Assembly (NCBI GenBank): GCA_008000375.1
Contig: SMOI01000141.1
Coordinates: 1-64,000, forward strand
Source of the DNA: Poteriospumella lacustris
Lineage: Eukaryota > Sar > Chrysophyceae > Chromulinales > Dinobryaceae
Length of the DNA: 64,000 nucleotides
Direction: 5' to 3'
The position numbers and the translations under genes are program-made. Of this stretch, positions 52,968 to 63,198 are shown piece by piece. Position 1 is the stretch's first letter. Every line of letters begins with the position of its first letter. The notes beneath the pieces are model-generated. The model was not told where the DNA came from and made no database searches. It was given only the letters and a program-made list of their open reading frames with translations.

Positions 52968-54092
52968 CTACACGACGCAGCGGTTCTTGGACAGGGCCAG
53001 CATCGTGTCCAACGTCCGCAACACCGCGGTGGTGTGCAGTGCACACAACGCGGTCGAGTCGCCGTGAATGGTGTTTCGCCCCACCGCGTTGGTATACACG
53101 CGCCTGTCTTCCTTCAAGAACAGCGGTGGCGGGAGCAAGGACGCGCGGAGTATGAGTCCGCTCACGATGCGGGCCAGCCGTCCGTTTCCGTCGGGAAACG
53201 GGTGGATATGGACGAGCGTGGTGTGTGCATCACACGCCAAGGACAACGCTTCCAATGCCATGTCCTTGGCGGAGAGGGTATCCATCTGATTTTGCAAGGA
53301 GTGTAGTCTACCGTTCACCCATTCGACGTACAAATCCAACAAATGCGGCACTTCCGCTGGCCGCGGCAACACGATCTTCTGGTGGCCCACGGCCACCGCG
53401 TGCGTTCGCACCGACGACGATTGGCCGAGTATTGCTGTGTTACACTCCACCAGCATTGTCTTGGAAATCACCGCAACGCTGTCGGCCGAAACGGGGGGAC
53501 CGGCGAATTTTAATGCGTCGAGAAGGCGGTGGATGCTTTCCACTTCCAACACGCTCTTCGCGGTTCTGCACGATCGGAAGAACCCCTCGTCCGCGAATTC
53601 AGCAGGCAGTGGCTGGTTGTGAATCACTCGTATCGTTTCTGCCAACGTCAGTGTGTTTCCTTCAATCCCAGTTGTGTGATAGGAGTGTAAAGCGAGCATT
53701 GCCTTGTGACAAGCATCGTTCCAAAAGAACGCCGGTGACGCCATCGTCTGCATTTTATCCCATACACTTTGCAGATCAATCGGCGCTGACCACTGGTCAA
53801 CTGTAAATAAGCACGATCGGTGCTCGGCGAAAGGCTCGGCAGTATTTATCCATCGAGTTGCACGACGCAACTCGTCGGCGGAAACATCGGCATATATTTC
53901 GTCGACTTTCGATTGTCGCCACTGTTCGGCTTCGTCAAAAGCCAACATGGCCCGGTGAAACTCGAGAAAATCTGGATCGCTAAGTACATCATCTTTCTTG
54001 TCCAGCAATGCATCCTTTTGCGCGATCATGGTATCCCTTTGCACCGTCAGCGCATCTATTGGCTGGTCTATGTCGCTCAGAAGCTGTTCCAT
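52968..54092 (-). CDS. Fic-domain protein, FICD-type with inhibitory motif
   Basis: A single exon encodes 374 aa. The Fic active-site motif is complete, HPFPDGNGRLAR at about residues 295-306, so the enzyme should transfer AMP from ATP to (or remove it from) a target hydroxyl. Upstream, at about 140-148, TTGIEGNTL provides the (S/T)xxxE(G/N) inhibitory helix motif with its glutamate. Its place N-terminal to the Fic core matches class II Fic proteins such as FICD. The HTAVAVGHQKIVLPRP-like stretch near 232 is the beta-hairpin flap. Unlike animal FICD there is no N-terminal TM segment and no clear TPR pair; residues 1-60 are a charged helix. It may therefore act in the cytosol rather than the ER. 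The ATG at 54090-54092 is the first in frame. Confidence 0.9.
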   Translation of the reverse strand: MEQLLSDIDQPIDALTVQRDTMIAQKDALLDKKDDVLSDPDFLEFHRAMLAFDEAEQWRQSKVDEIYADVSADELRRATRWINTAEPFAEHRSCLFTVDQWSAPIDLQSVWDKMQTMASPAFFWNDACHKAMLALHSYHTTGIEGNTLTLAETIRVIHNQPLPAEFADEGFFRSCRTAKSVLEVESIHRLLDALKFAGPPVSADSVAVISKTMLVECNTAILGQSSSVRTHAVAVGHQKIVLPRPAEVPHLLDLYVEWVNGRLHSLQNQMDTLSAKDMALEALSLACDAHTTLVHIHPFPDGNGRLARIVSGLILRASLLPPPLFLKEDRRVYTNAVGRNTIHGDSTALCALHTTAVLRTLDTMLALSKNRCVV

Positions 54093-54458
54093 GTTGCTCC
54101 GAAGGGACGGCGACGTCGGTGTGCACGAGCACGACGATGACGATGTGCTCAGCTCTGAAACGGTTTCTCGGCAGCGGTTTCATTTCTCAAACTGGTCTCA
54201 CTCGTCCGCGTCGTGTCGTCTCAGTCGCATCGTCGTATCGTCGTTACTTCTTCGTTGATTGCTAGTTACTACTGGTGGCACAAATCATCTGGTATTCGGC
54301 ATTCCTCTGGTTGGCGGAGTACGTGTCCCTATTGTGCTTTTTTGGTTGAGTGGTGGATCATTGTCAGAGTATCGTACACCCCTGGAAAAAGTACAGGAGG
54401 ATTGCTGGTGCACGCGATGCATGTCTCGAGTTGAACGTGAGTGAGAGAAACGACGATT
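54093..54458. promoter_or_regulatory. Divergent promoter, Fic gene and armadillo-like gene
   Basis: A 366-bp spacer with a short ATG frame near 54420 that stops at once. No further feature is assigned. Confidence 0.4.
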
Positions 54459-57400
54459 ATGATCCATAAGAAAGTCCCAGACGCCCATCAATGGGAGAAA
54501 CATATTGGCGGAGATGCTGCTGAACGTACCACCAAGGTGGGATTCGATTCCATTCATTACCGAGAGATGGTGCATCTACCGCCCACGTCCGACCATCGAC
54601 GAATATCCCACGAGACGTACATTCACACGTTGGGTGCTGATGTCCTACGAGCCACCTTCAGTGAAGAATATGAAGCTCGTGAAAAGCAAAAGAAATTCAT
54701 GTTGCAGCGGCAAGTGACGGCGATCAAAAAGATCCGCAAACGTGTCAAAGTCGACGACTTCGAAGACGGCGGGTTATCCGTCGCCATTGAACAAGATTGG
54801 GATACCAGTGGCTGGAACGAAGAACTGATTGAAGCAGGCATGGAGTCCCTGATCACTATCTTCTACAACTTCCACGGGGAAGCGACGATCCCGCGCAAAG
54901 ACCGCGCGCTGCTGATGCTGCAAAAGTTGCTCGATCGGCATCGCGAAGCCGACGCGTATCTACGGAAAAACACCGAAAGTTTGATGTCGCAAACCGTTTC
55001 TCGGTATATTCGCGACGGGAAAGCGGCCGCCGTGTTGGATATGTTGTACGTGCTGAATCAAACGTGCGAACGCATCGTCGTCGAAATGTCCAATTTCAAT
55101 TTCGCCGGCAAATTGACCGAAATGATGTTGCAAGAGGCGCGGCTTGCCGCCATTTTGATTCAGCACACCTTTCGTTCGATGAAAGCCAAAGTACGATTGA
55201 AAACGACGCATTTGTCGCAGGCCTTTGCGTACTTTGGTACCGAGCGACAGATCTACTACCGCCAGGTGGGGGTCATCAATGCGCGTAGCAACGAATTGCG
55301 GCACCAATGGCGCGTGTTTCGTAGTTTCTATCCACGAGACTTGACGGATAAGGTCGGGGGTTTACGTGGGCCATTGCATATGGGTGCAGAGTACGTGCAC
55401 AAGGCGTTGTCCATCCTGCGCGTGTTGGTGTCGGACAAGGCGATGCTCTTGGCGCACAGCAACCGCGAGGAAGTCGTCCACCACGAAGGCTGCATTCTCT
55501 TGTCCAATTTCATCGGTACGACGCAATCGCCGTTTGCCAAAGTCAGTGCGATGATCTTGGCCGATGCGTCGCGCGTGGTGGAGGCGTTTTTGCCGATGCT
55601 CCGCTCGGGCGTCATCTTCTCGGCGGTACGCTACCTGCAGTTCTTACGGAAGATCTACCGGGTGGGGTCCGATATCCTCAGCGGCAATACCGCCACTGCC
55701 ACCGATGACAATGGTGGCGGCAGCAGCAATACGAGTGCAGCACAGCGCCGCGCGAAGAAAACGGAGATCGTTCGTTCGTTTGTGGCGGCGATGGACATGA
55801 TTCAGCATCTGGCGATTCATGCGGCCGGTTTTTATCGTGCACGGTATCGTTATCAATACGAACGACGGGACCCCGCATCGGGGGGTTTACAAGTGACGAA
55901 TTACTTGACCCATTTGGGTCTGTTGGAGCGTCAATCGCAGACGGGACTCGTCGTGTTGATCCCGCGTCTGTGTCCCCGGTCCTTGCTCAGTGAACTCGCC
56001 ACGCAGATTCTGACGACGTCGCAGCCCACCATTCTCAATCACGCCTTACGGGCACTGTTCTTCTTCGCGAGTTCGGAATGCCAAGAACTCGTGGTGAAGG
56101 AGATCACGGCGATGTCGGGGACGCTGATGGCGCAGTTGGTGTCGTTGTTGCATCACCCCGTCGACCACGTCAATCGCATGTACACGGGCAGTCTCGTGGT
56201 GGCGCTGTTCGTGCAGTTGTGTTCGACGGCGGCGACACGGAAGGCCCTGATGACGATGAATATCCCGCAGTACCTGGTCCCGTTGAATCAGCGGTATTTG
56301 TTGAACCATGCGCCGCCCACCCGGGCGCGGCCCAACAGCCGCAGCAGCACCACCAGCACCAGCAACGGCAGCAGTCGACGGTCCACGGCCGCTGCGACAC
56401 CCGCAACGCACCCGCTGTACAAGGCGATCGATAGCCTCGAGCATATGCGAGGGATGCTGGTGGCGAGCATGCTCAGTCGCCAGGGCGAGTGGAACTACGT
56501 CGACCCCGAAGATCTCCTCGAGCGAATGTACGGCGATGCGGCCGCGACGGCTGCCAATACCGCTTCGGCTACTACTGCGACCGCAACTGCGACCGCGACT
56601 GCGACCGCTGCTGCGGCGTCGGTGTCGAATGAAGCGCTGTTGGCGAAGGCCACGGCCTCCGTCTCGACGTGGATCCGCGAGGCCTTGCTCTTGGACTGGC
56701 TCCGCACGATCAAAAACGTCAATTACGATGGCTTCAACGGATCGATCACCATTTCCGACCTGGTGATCATGCCCACCGATGCGACCCGGGCGGTCGCGGC
56801 CTCCCGTCAGGCGGGCAACCTCTGTGCCCTCGAGATCGTCCACGCCCTGTACCACCCCGAGGACGAATACTACTACGAGGCGTTGCCGTTGCACGAAGCC
56901 GTCGCCGTCGTCGAAATTCTCGAAAGTTTCGCCGCGTACGCGCAGACCGCGAAAATGATGTTCGCGGTGCCACTGGTGCGGTTCTTGGCCAAGTTTTTGT
57001 ACCTCTGCAAGTATTTGTTTTTAGGCAAACCGATGACCACGGCGCAGGTGATGGTGCTGTTGAACGGGGTGAAGGCGTCGTTGGTCTGTCTGGGTCGCTT
57101 GTGTGCCGCGATCGAAGAACAAGTGCGGTTGGTGAATCAGATGTGTCAGTGGGTCCTCAAAACGGATTTGATCGCGACGAATTTGTTCTTTCTGCAAACG
57201 TTGTCGACGTTTGACGAGAAAACCGACCCGGAGATCATTCGGTTGCAGAAGATTGTGGGCATTTCGACGTTGGCGTTCTTCCACAAGTTGGCGCATATGT
57301 TGAACGTCCACTACACCGGGCAGGAGCGCGAGAAGTTTGACAATGTCCACGCCTATGGCGCGTCCGTGAACAAACCCACGACGGCCGCTGCCGCTTCCGC

Positions 57401-57841
57401 TACGGGGTCGACGACGGGGTCGACGGGGCCGGAGGAGCGGCTGGTGATGACGATCGAGGACCTGTTCCCGTCGGCAGAGATCACCGTCCAGCTCTTCTAC
57501 CGCCTCAAAGACATCATCCACACGCGGCACGAGCACTACCAACGCGACCTGCGCCTCGCGGAGCAGCTACGCGCGCAGTTTGCGCATCAAGAGCGACCCG
57601 GCGGCGGTGAGTCTTCGTTGTCGGCGGCGTCGTCGTCGTCTCCCGTCGGGCTACGGTCGCTCTCCGTCGCGTCTACACCGTCCGCGGGCGGAGCAGCAGC
57701 CGCAGCGGCGGCAGCAGCTGCGGCGGCGGCAGCCGAGCGACGGTTTCAACTGATCAACAACGCGTCACCGCCGTCGTCGCCACCGACGTCCCCGTCGCCT
57801 CCCCCGCGACGTGGCTCCACCTGGACCGGTGGCCATGCCGT

Positions 57842-57873
<32 letters not shown>

Positions 57874-60500
57874 TGGGCGGGCCCCGGCCGCACGACGACC
57901 CGTACCACGCCACCACCTCCGTCACGACCCATCTGCACCCACGCGACGAGTTTCTGCAGGTGCTCGACGCGATGTGCAAGTTCCTCATGGAACTGACGAT
58001 GTACTCGCCGGGCGCCTACGCGGCCGTGCAAGAATGGAAGCTGTTTGACACGTTGCAACGGTATTTGCCGCCGCCGTTGTCGGGTTTGAACGATGCGAGC
58101 AACGCGTTTTTGAACGATTCGATGTACGTCGAGACGCGGGCCTCGGTGGCGGGCGGCTTGGCCCTGTCGCGACACAGTGTCGCCCTATCGCGGACGGGCG
58201 GCAGTAGCCTCGACGACCCGACGGCCCTGCAGCAGCGTGGCGGGCGGGGCGCCAGTCAAGTGGCCGCCGCGTTGGCCACGCCGCTGCAAGCCGCGTTGTC
58301 CACCGCCGCGAAGCTGTACGGTGCGAACCGCGCCAAACCCGTTCCGGGCATGGGCGCGTTCCTCCAGGGCGGCGACCAGGCGCTGGCCGACGACCCTATC
58401 GCCCAGCAGCAAATGCAATCGCCCGGCGGTGGCGGCGGTGGCGGAGGAGGCGACCGCCGTGTCCACGACGACGTCGAACTCATCGATTTGCCGTCGTCGT
58501 ATTTCCAATTGCTCGCCAATCTCTGTCGGATCCCCGATGGCACCGCTCGGTGCTTTGCCGAAGGTTTCTTGCGGCGGGCGTTGGACAAGGCGATGGCGTT
58601 GTACGTGCAGCTGTTGGCGCACCGCGATCCGTTGAAGAAAACCATCGTCTCGGCGCCGACGTTTCCCTGGGCGTTTCGCAAACTGGATTTCATCGCGTGT
58701 TTACGCGTGATCACCGCGACAGCGAATTTCCATCACCCGAAACACGGTTCGACGAATGATTTGATCTGTTCGGCGTCGTACGACATCGTGTTGGTCTGTA
58801 AGACCCTCGTGACGTTGAAATTGAAACGCACCGAGGAACTGGTGCTGGTGGCGTACGAGTGTCTCGCGGCGTTGGCGCAGGACACGTACCGGGTGAACCA
58901 GATTTTGGAGTTTCACGACGTCTACGAGGACATTCGCCAGGAACTGCTCGTGTTGACGTCGCATTTCCCTGTCCGCGGGGTGTTGGCGTGTCTCCGCGTG
59001 ATTCATGGCTCGACCATTGGCCTCACGTCGCCGTATCTCGCGGCGATGATACCGAAACTACGCGAACCGTTGACGAAAGTGGCGCGGTTGTACCCTCAAC
59101 TCGACGAAGCCGTGCGGAATGCGAATTGGACGTTGACGAAGTCGGCGATGCTCTATCGCAACACGTTCGACCAGTCGTACCAGGTCGCCGACGAGGCGAA
59201 CGTCGAGATCGAAGAGTTCATTCGCACGGGGACGACGGAGAACATCCAGCACTACCTACGCGGATCGACGTCGCGGACGTCGACGCCGCCACGGGCCGGG
59301 GCCGGGGCCGGGGCCGGGGCGGGGGCGGCGACCCCGTCGATCGTCGTGTCGCGAGCGTTGTCGCTGGACCCCGCCGGCGGAGCGGCAACACGGTCGCCGT
59401 TTGGACTGTCGCTGCCCGCGACACCGACGTTGGCCTCGCCGCGACACCTGGCGACCACAGCGACAACGACGGCGGCGACGACGTCGATCACGCAGCACCC
59501 GTTTCTGCAGCCGACGCCCGCGAAGGCGGCGGCGGACGGAGTGGCGAAGCAGCTCTTCGCGGCGACGCAGCCGTTGCCGCGGCCCTCGTCATCGTCGCTG
59601 AAGCCGCAGGGTGGCAGCGGTGGGGCGCGTCCGCGTAGCCGCCAGGCGCACCACGCGCTGCCCGGGTCGGTGCCCGCGGCGGATGCGGCCGCGCGGGAGG
59701 AAATCGACCGCGCAGAGCTCGTCGATACGCCCGGGGCGTATTCCCACTGCGGCGTGTCGTCCTGTGGCAGTCTGCGTGTCCCCGCGGGGTGTCGCGACCA
59801 CGACCACGCCCTCGACCGCGACCAGGCGCCGCCGTCACAGTCACAGTCACAGCCGCCGCCACCGAAATGGAGCGATCTCACCGCCGAAGAGACCGACGCC
59901 TTCGTCCGCGGCTTGGACCTCTCCGCCGCCTACGGAGCGGACGTGCTGCCCATTTCGAAACTCTCCGCACGAGAGCCGGGGCTACACGCGTTACTCGCCG
60001 AGCGGAAAGGGCGCGCGGGCTTTGCGCCGGTCGTAAAGACGGTGGTCGTTCCCCGCGACGCCACCGCCGCGACGACGAAGAGTTCTCCGCGACGACGACG
60101 GGCGACGTCACCGTCGTCGTCGGTACCACCGGGGACGAAACCGTCGACGGTGGTGCCGTTGACGTCGCTGTCAACGACCGAGCTGCCGGATCTGCGGCGT
60201 ACACGGCCACCGCCTCCTGGCGCTGCTACGGCTGGCGCTGCTGCTGCGGCGGCGGCTGCGGTAGCCATCGCAGATCCTGCGACCGCGAAGACGAAAGCGG
60301 CGCCCGCCGCGCACAGCCGCTCGCTCAGTGATGTCCTCGACCCCTTCGCCGCTTGGACCGCCGCCGCCGCCGCATCGCCCACCGCCACCGCCGCCGTAGC
60401 GACGACGCCGACGAAGAAGAACAACGCGCCGTTCATCGCCAGCCCCGACGACCTCCTATCGAAACGCAAACGCACAGGAACTCAGACGCGGACGATGTGA
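54459..60500 (+). CDS. Giant armadillo-like protein with IQ motif, function unknown
   Basis: A single exon encodes about 2013 aa from the ATG at 54459. Residues 1-110 are charged. A long helical region of armadillo/HEAT character follows, for example ALLMLQKLLDRHREADAYLRK, AAAVLDMLYVLNQTCERIVVEM and ILNHALRALFFFASSECQELV. An IQ-type calmodulin-binding segment (AAILIQHTFRSMKAKVRLK) lies near residue 230-248. Ala- and Gly-rich insertions interrupt the helices around residues 700, 1090 and 1320. From about residue 1600 to the end the protein is disordered and rich in Ala, Pro, Ser and Thr. No enzyme motif, signal peptide or TM segment is visible. I do not recognise an orthologue. A cytoskeletal or flagellar scaffold role is suggested only by the IQ motif and the neighbouring genes. 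Third positions are very GC-rich. Confidence 0.8.
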
Positions 60501-60762
60501 AACGGGTAACCACCAATTTACAGCCGCACGCGAGACACGTGTGAGACACGCGACACACCTCGCGACGGCCGCGTGACACAGCACGCAGACACCACGTACA
60601 CACTCGCTACCACTACACAGACACACAAACGGCGGCACATAGCCTGTAAAATGTACATAACCCCTCCCCACTCAAACGGACGGACCCCGCGACCGCTGCG
60701 CCGCTGTGCTGCCTCTTTCCCTCCGCCCCCTCTCGTCCCCTTCTCGCCTCCTTCTCGTCGCC

Positions 60763-62769
60763 TTACGCGCGTTTCGGGGGAGCAGATTTCGGCCGAGACA
60801 AGGCCGCGTTCGAACTGGTCACCGCGCCGCCGCCGTTGTTTCCGTGGTGCGGCGAGGGAGTGTCGTGGAACTGCGTCGGGTACAGCTCGGCCGCCTTGAC
60901 GACGACGGCGTTCGCCGTGTGCGAAAACATCGTCGCCCCTCCGCCGCCGCCTCCTCCTCCGTCTCCTCCACCGCCAGTGCCAGTGCCACGGAACGGCGCC
61001 TTGTTGCCCTTCCACGTCAACTGCTGTTGCTGTTGCTGCAGCAGCTGCTGCGCCTGGTGCATCTTCACGTCGACGGGCAAATGGTGCGAAATGATTTGAA
61101 TCAGCGGCGCGCTCTGGGCCAAATTGGGCACCGAGGCGCGCAGCGTCGCGTTGATCGTCGGCAGTTTCTGCGTGCCGCCTCCGCCGGTAGCCGTCGTCGC
61201 GGCGGCGGTGGCTCGGAAGCGGAAATCGCCTTGGTCGTCGTACCCGGGTTCCTCAGAGGCCAACGGTCGTAGTGTGCCACCGCCACCGCCACCGCCGCCA
61301 CCGCCTCCACCGCCAACGGTAGCGGTGCCTGGACGTGTCTTCTCCGGTGAACCGTTCGGCGACGGTGACCGTGGACGCAACGTCTTCAACGTGTGCGTGA
61401 GCTTGTCGTGCTGCGTTTGGACGACGTCTTGGTCGCGATGCTGCGTCGAGACGTGGTCACACACGAGACAACGCACTTTGCCAATGTTCGTCCCCTCCGG
61501 TGGACCATCGTCCCCGTCGCCACCGCCGCCGCCGCCGCCACCTCCGCCGCCTTTCAAATGGCGGAATTCCTTCTTCAATTCCTTCAAACAGTACGTGACG
61601 ATGCGGTCCGACCGGCGATCCAGCTTCGCATCCATCGCGTTCACCTTCTCCGACGTCTCCGCGAGCAGGGCAATCAACCGACGTTGCAACTCGTCGGCGA
61701 TGCCCTGCAGCTTGTCGATGTCGCTTTGATCTGCTTTGCTCAGCGCCAGCGCTAAATCCGCTTTGATCGCCAAGTCGGCCTTCGAGGCCTTCTCCGCGTA
61801 CAATTCATTGATGCTCGCGTAGATTTGATCAAAATACCGCGTCTGCAGGGCGTCGTGTTGTTCGCGAAGGTCGTCGACGTTCGTCGTGACCCGCGCGATT
61901 TTGCTTTCGATGCCTTTCGACCGCAGATCGTGGATCGACAACGTGTCATGCAATCCATGCATTTTCACGTCCATGTCTTTCGCAATGCTCATTTGGGCGT
62001 ATTCTAAAGCCTGGATTTTGTTTTCTAAATCTTGTCGCATGTTTTCGTTGCGTGTTTGGTTGTCCTGATCGAGGGCCTCGAGTCGGTCGAGGATCTGTTG
62101 CTGCGTCGCCTTCTGTGCGTCCATCCGTTCGTACAGGCCATCAATACGACGTGTTTGATCTTTGAATTGCGCCGTGATCCATTCTTCGAGGGCTTTGAAG
62201 CGGTTGTCGAGGACGTGGTTGTTGTGGAATTGGTTGCGGAGCTCGTCGAAGTCGGAGCGTAGCTCTTGTAGCTCCGTTTGGATGCCACTGACATCGACCG
62301 ATGGCTGCACTTCATCGATCGTACTCATCGGAGGACCGGAGGCTGCCGAGACGGCAGCAGCGGCGGCGGCCGTGAAGTCGACAGACTGTTGTTTGTTGGC
62401 GACGGAGATGCTCCCACCCATCGACGCACGACGTGAGCGATAGACACTGTTCCGATCGACAATGGAATTCACCATCTCCATGTTGTCGTTTAAGCGGGAG
62501 AAATGGTTGTTGAGTTCGTCGACATTGAGATAGAGTTTGCCTTGTCGACGACGTAAGAAATCCAACTGCTTTTCGATGTTCTGGAAGACTTGCGACTCAA
62601 ACCGCCGCACATCGGACAAGATACCAGCCACTGTATTCGTGTTCCAGGAAGTGAACAATTCTTCTTCTTCCGCGGCACGTCGTTCCGCTTCTTGTTGCGT
62701 ATCATGAGACCGGGCTGAATGAACCTGCGAGGTTGAGCCCCCGGCCTCTTCTTCTTCCAGCGATGCCAT
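60763..62769 (-). CDS. Coiled-coil protein resembling QRICH2 (DUF4795)
   Basis: A single exon encodes 668 aa from the ATG at 62767-62769 (MASLEEEEAGG). In-frame ATGs further upstream give a less plausible leader. Residues 1-330 are mostly coiled coil (VRRFESQVFQNIEKQLDFLRR, LDQDNQTRNENMRQDLENK). Then come alternating short helices KADLAIKADLALALSKADQSDI and AMDAKLDRRSDRIVTYCLKELK, a Gly run, and a small CxxC element (VRCLVCDHVSTQH). The order of KADxxxL helices, DxKLDR and xCLxCD is that of the DUF4795 region of QRICH2, a sperm-flagellum protein. The C-terminal 230 residues are Gly-, Thr- and Gln-rich and end in a basic RPKSAPPKRA. A flagellar role is inferred. The QRICH2 match rests on pattern memory. 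Confidence 0.7.
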   Translation of the reverse strand: MASLEEEEAGGSTSQVHSARSHDTQQEAERRAAEEEELFTSWNTNTVAGILSDVRRFESQVFQNIEKQLDFLRRRQGKLYLNVDELNNHFSRLNDNMEMVNSIVDRNSVYRSRRASMGGSISVANKQQSVDFTAAAAAAVSAASGPPMSTIDEVQPSVDVSGIQTELQELRSDFDELRNQFHNNHVLDNRFKALEEWITAQFKDQTRRIDGLYERMDAQKATQQQILDRLEALDQDNQTRNENMRQDLENKIQALEYAQMSIAKDMDVKMHGLHDTLSIHDLRSKGIESKIARVTTNVDDLREQHDALQTRYFDQIYASINELYAEKASKADLAIKADLALALSKADQSDIDKLQGIADELQRRLIALLAETSEKVNAMDAKLDRRSDRIVTYCLKELKKEFRHLKGGGGGGGGGGGDGDDGPPEGTNIGKVRCLVCDHVSTQHRDQDVVQTQHDKLTHTLKTLRPRSPSPNGSPEKTRPGTATVGGGGGGGGGGGGGTLRPLASEEPGYDDQGDFRFRATAAATTATGGGGTQKLPTINATLRASVPNLAQSAPLIQIISHHLPVDVKMHQAQQLLQQQQQQLTWKGNKAPFRGTGTGGGGDGGGGGGGGATMFSHTANAVVVKAAELYPTQFHDTPSPHHGNNGGGAVTSSNAALSRPKSAPPKRA

Positions 62770-63198
62770 CACGTCCCCAATATCCAGCGACAGCCGAGAC
62801 ACAACGACGATACAAGGATCAACGCGAGGATTCGCCTTTGTATAAATGCACAGCAGACGAGGACAGCAACTGCTGACAAGAGAATTGGCGATCGATCCGA
62901 CGACGAGAGACGAACGTTGGAAAAACAACCGCCCCGCTGCGACGGTGAAACGGTGAAACCGCTCGCTGGCCCAGTCAGACACAGATAGTTTGGGTATTGT
63001 TAGGGACTTGTATACCCTTTCCATCCTCCTTCCACATCCCACACAAGGATCCCAAGGCCTATAACGGTGATATCGACATACCGCACTGCAGGGCGTTATC
63101 ACAAACAACCCCCGAAAGCTCACCTTAGTACGACCGAAGAACGGTGAAACGACGGAAATAACAGAGACGTAAATTGCATCGGGTAGCCCAGAAGCGTT
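62770..63198. promoter_or_regulatory. Divergent promoter region
   Basis: A 429-bp spacer between the QRICH2-like gene and the mitochondrial protein gene. The minus-strand frame stays open through most of it (to about 63123), but only two in-frame ATGs occur and the encoded residues look non-coding. Confidence 0.4.

Noticed and set aside
59252-59881. 209-codon minus-strand frame opposite the IQ/armadillo-like gene
   Set aside because: It is an antisense shadow of a GC-rich, low-complexity coding region.
62770-63123. N-terminal extension of the QRICH2-like protein
   Set aside because: The open frame begins without ATG at 63123. The residues look like untranslated sequence, and MASLEEEEAGG is a natural start.
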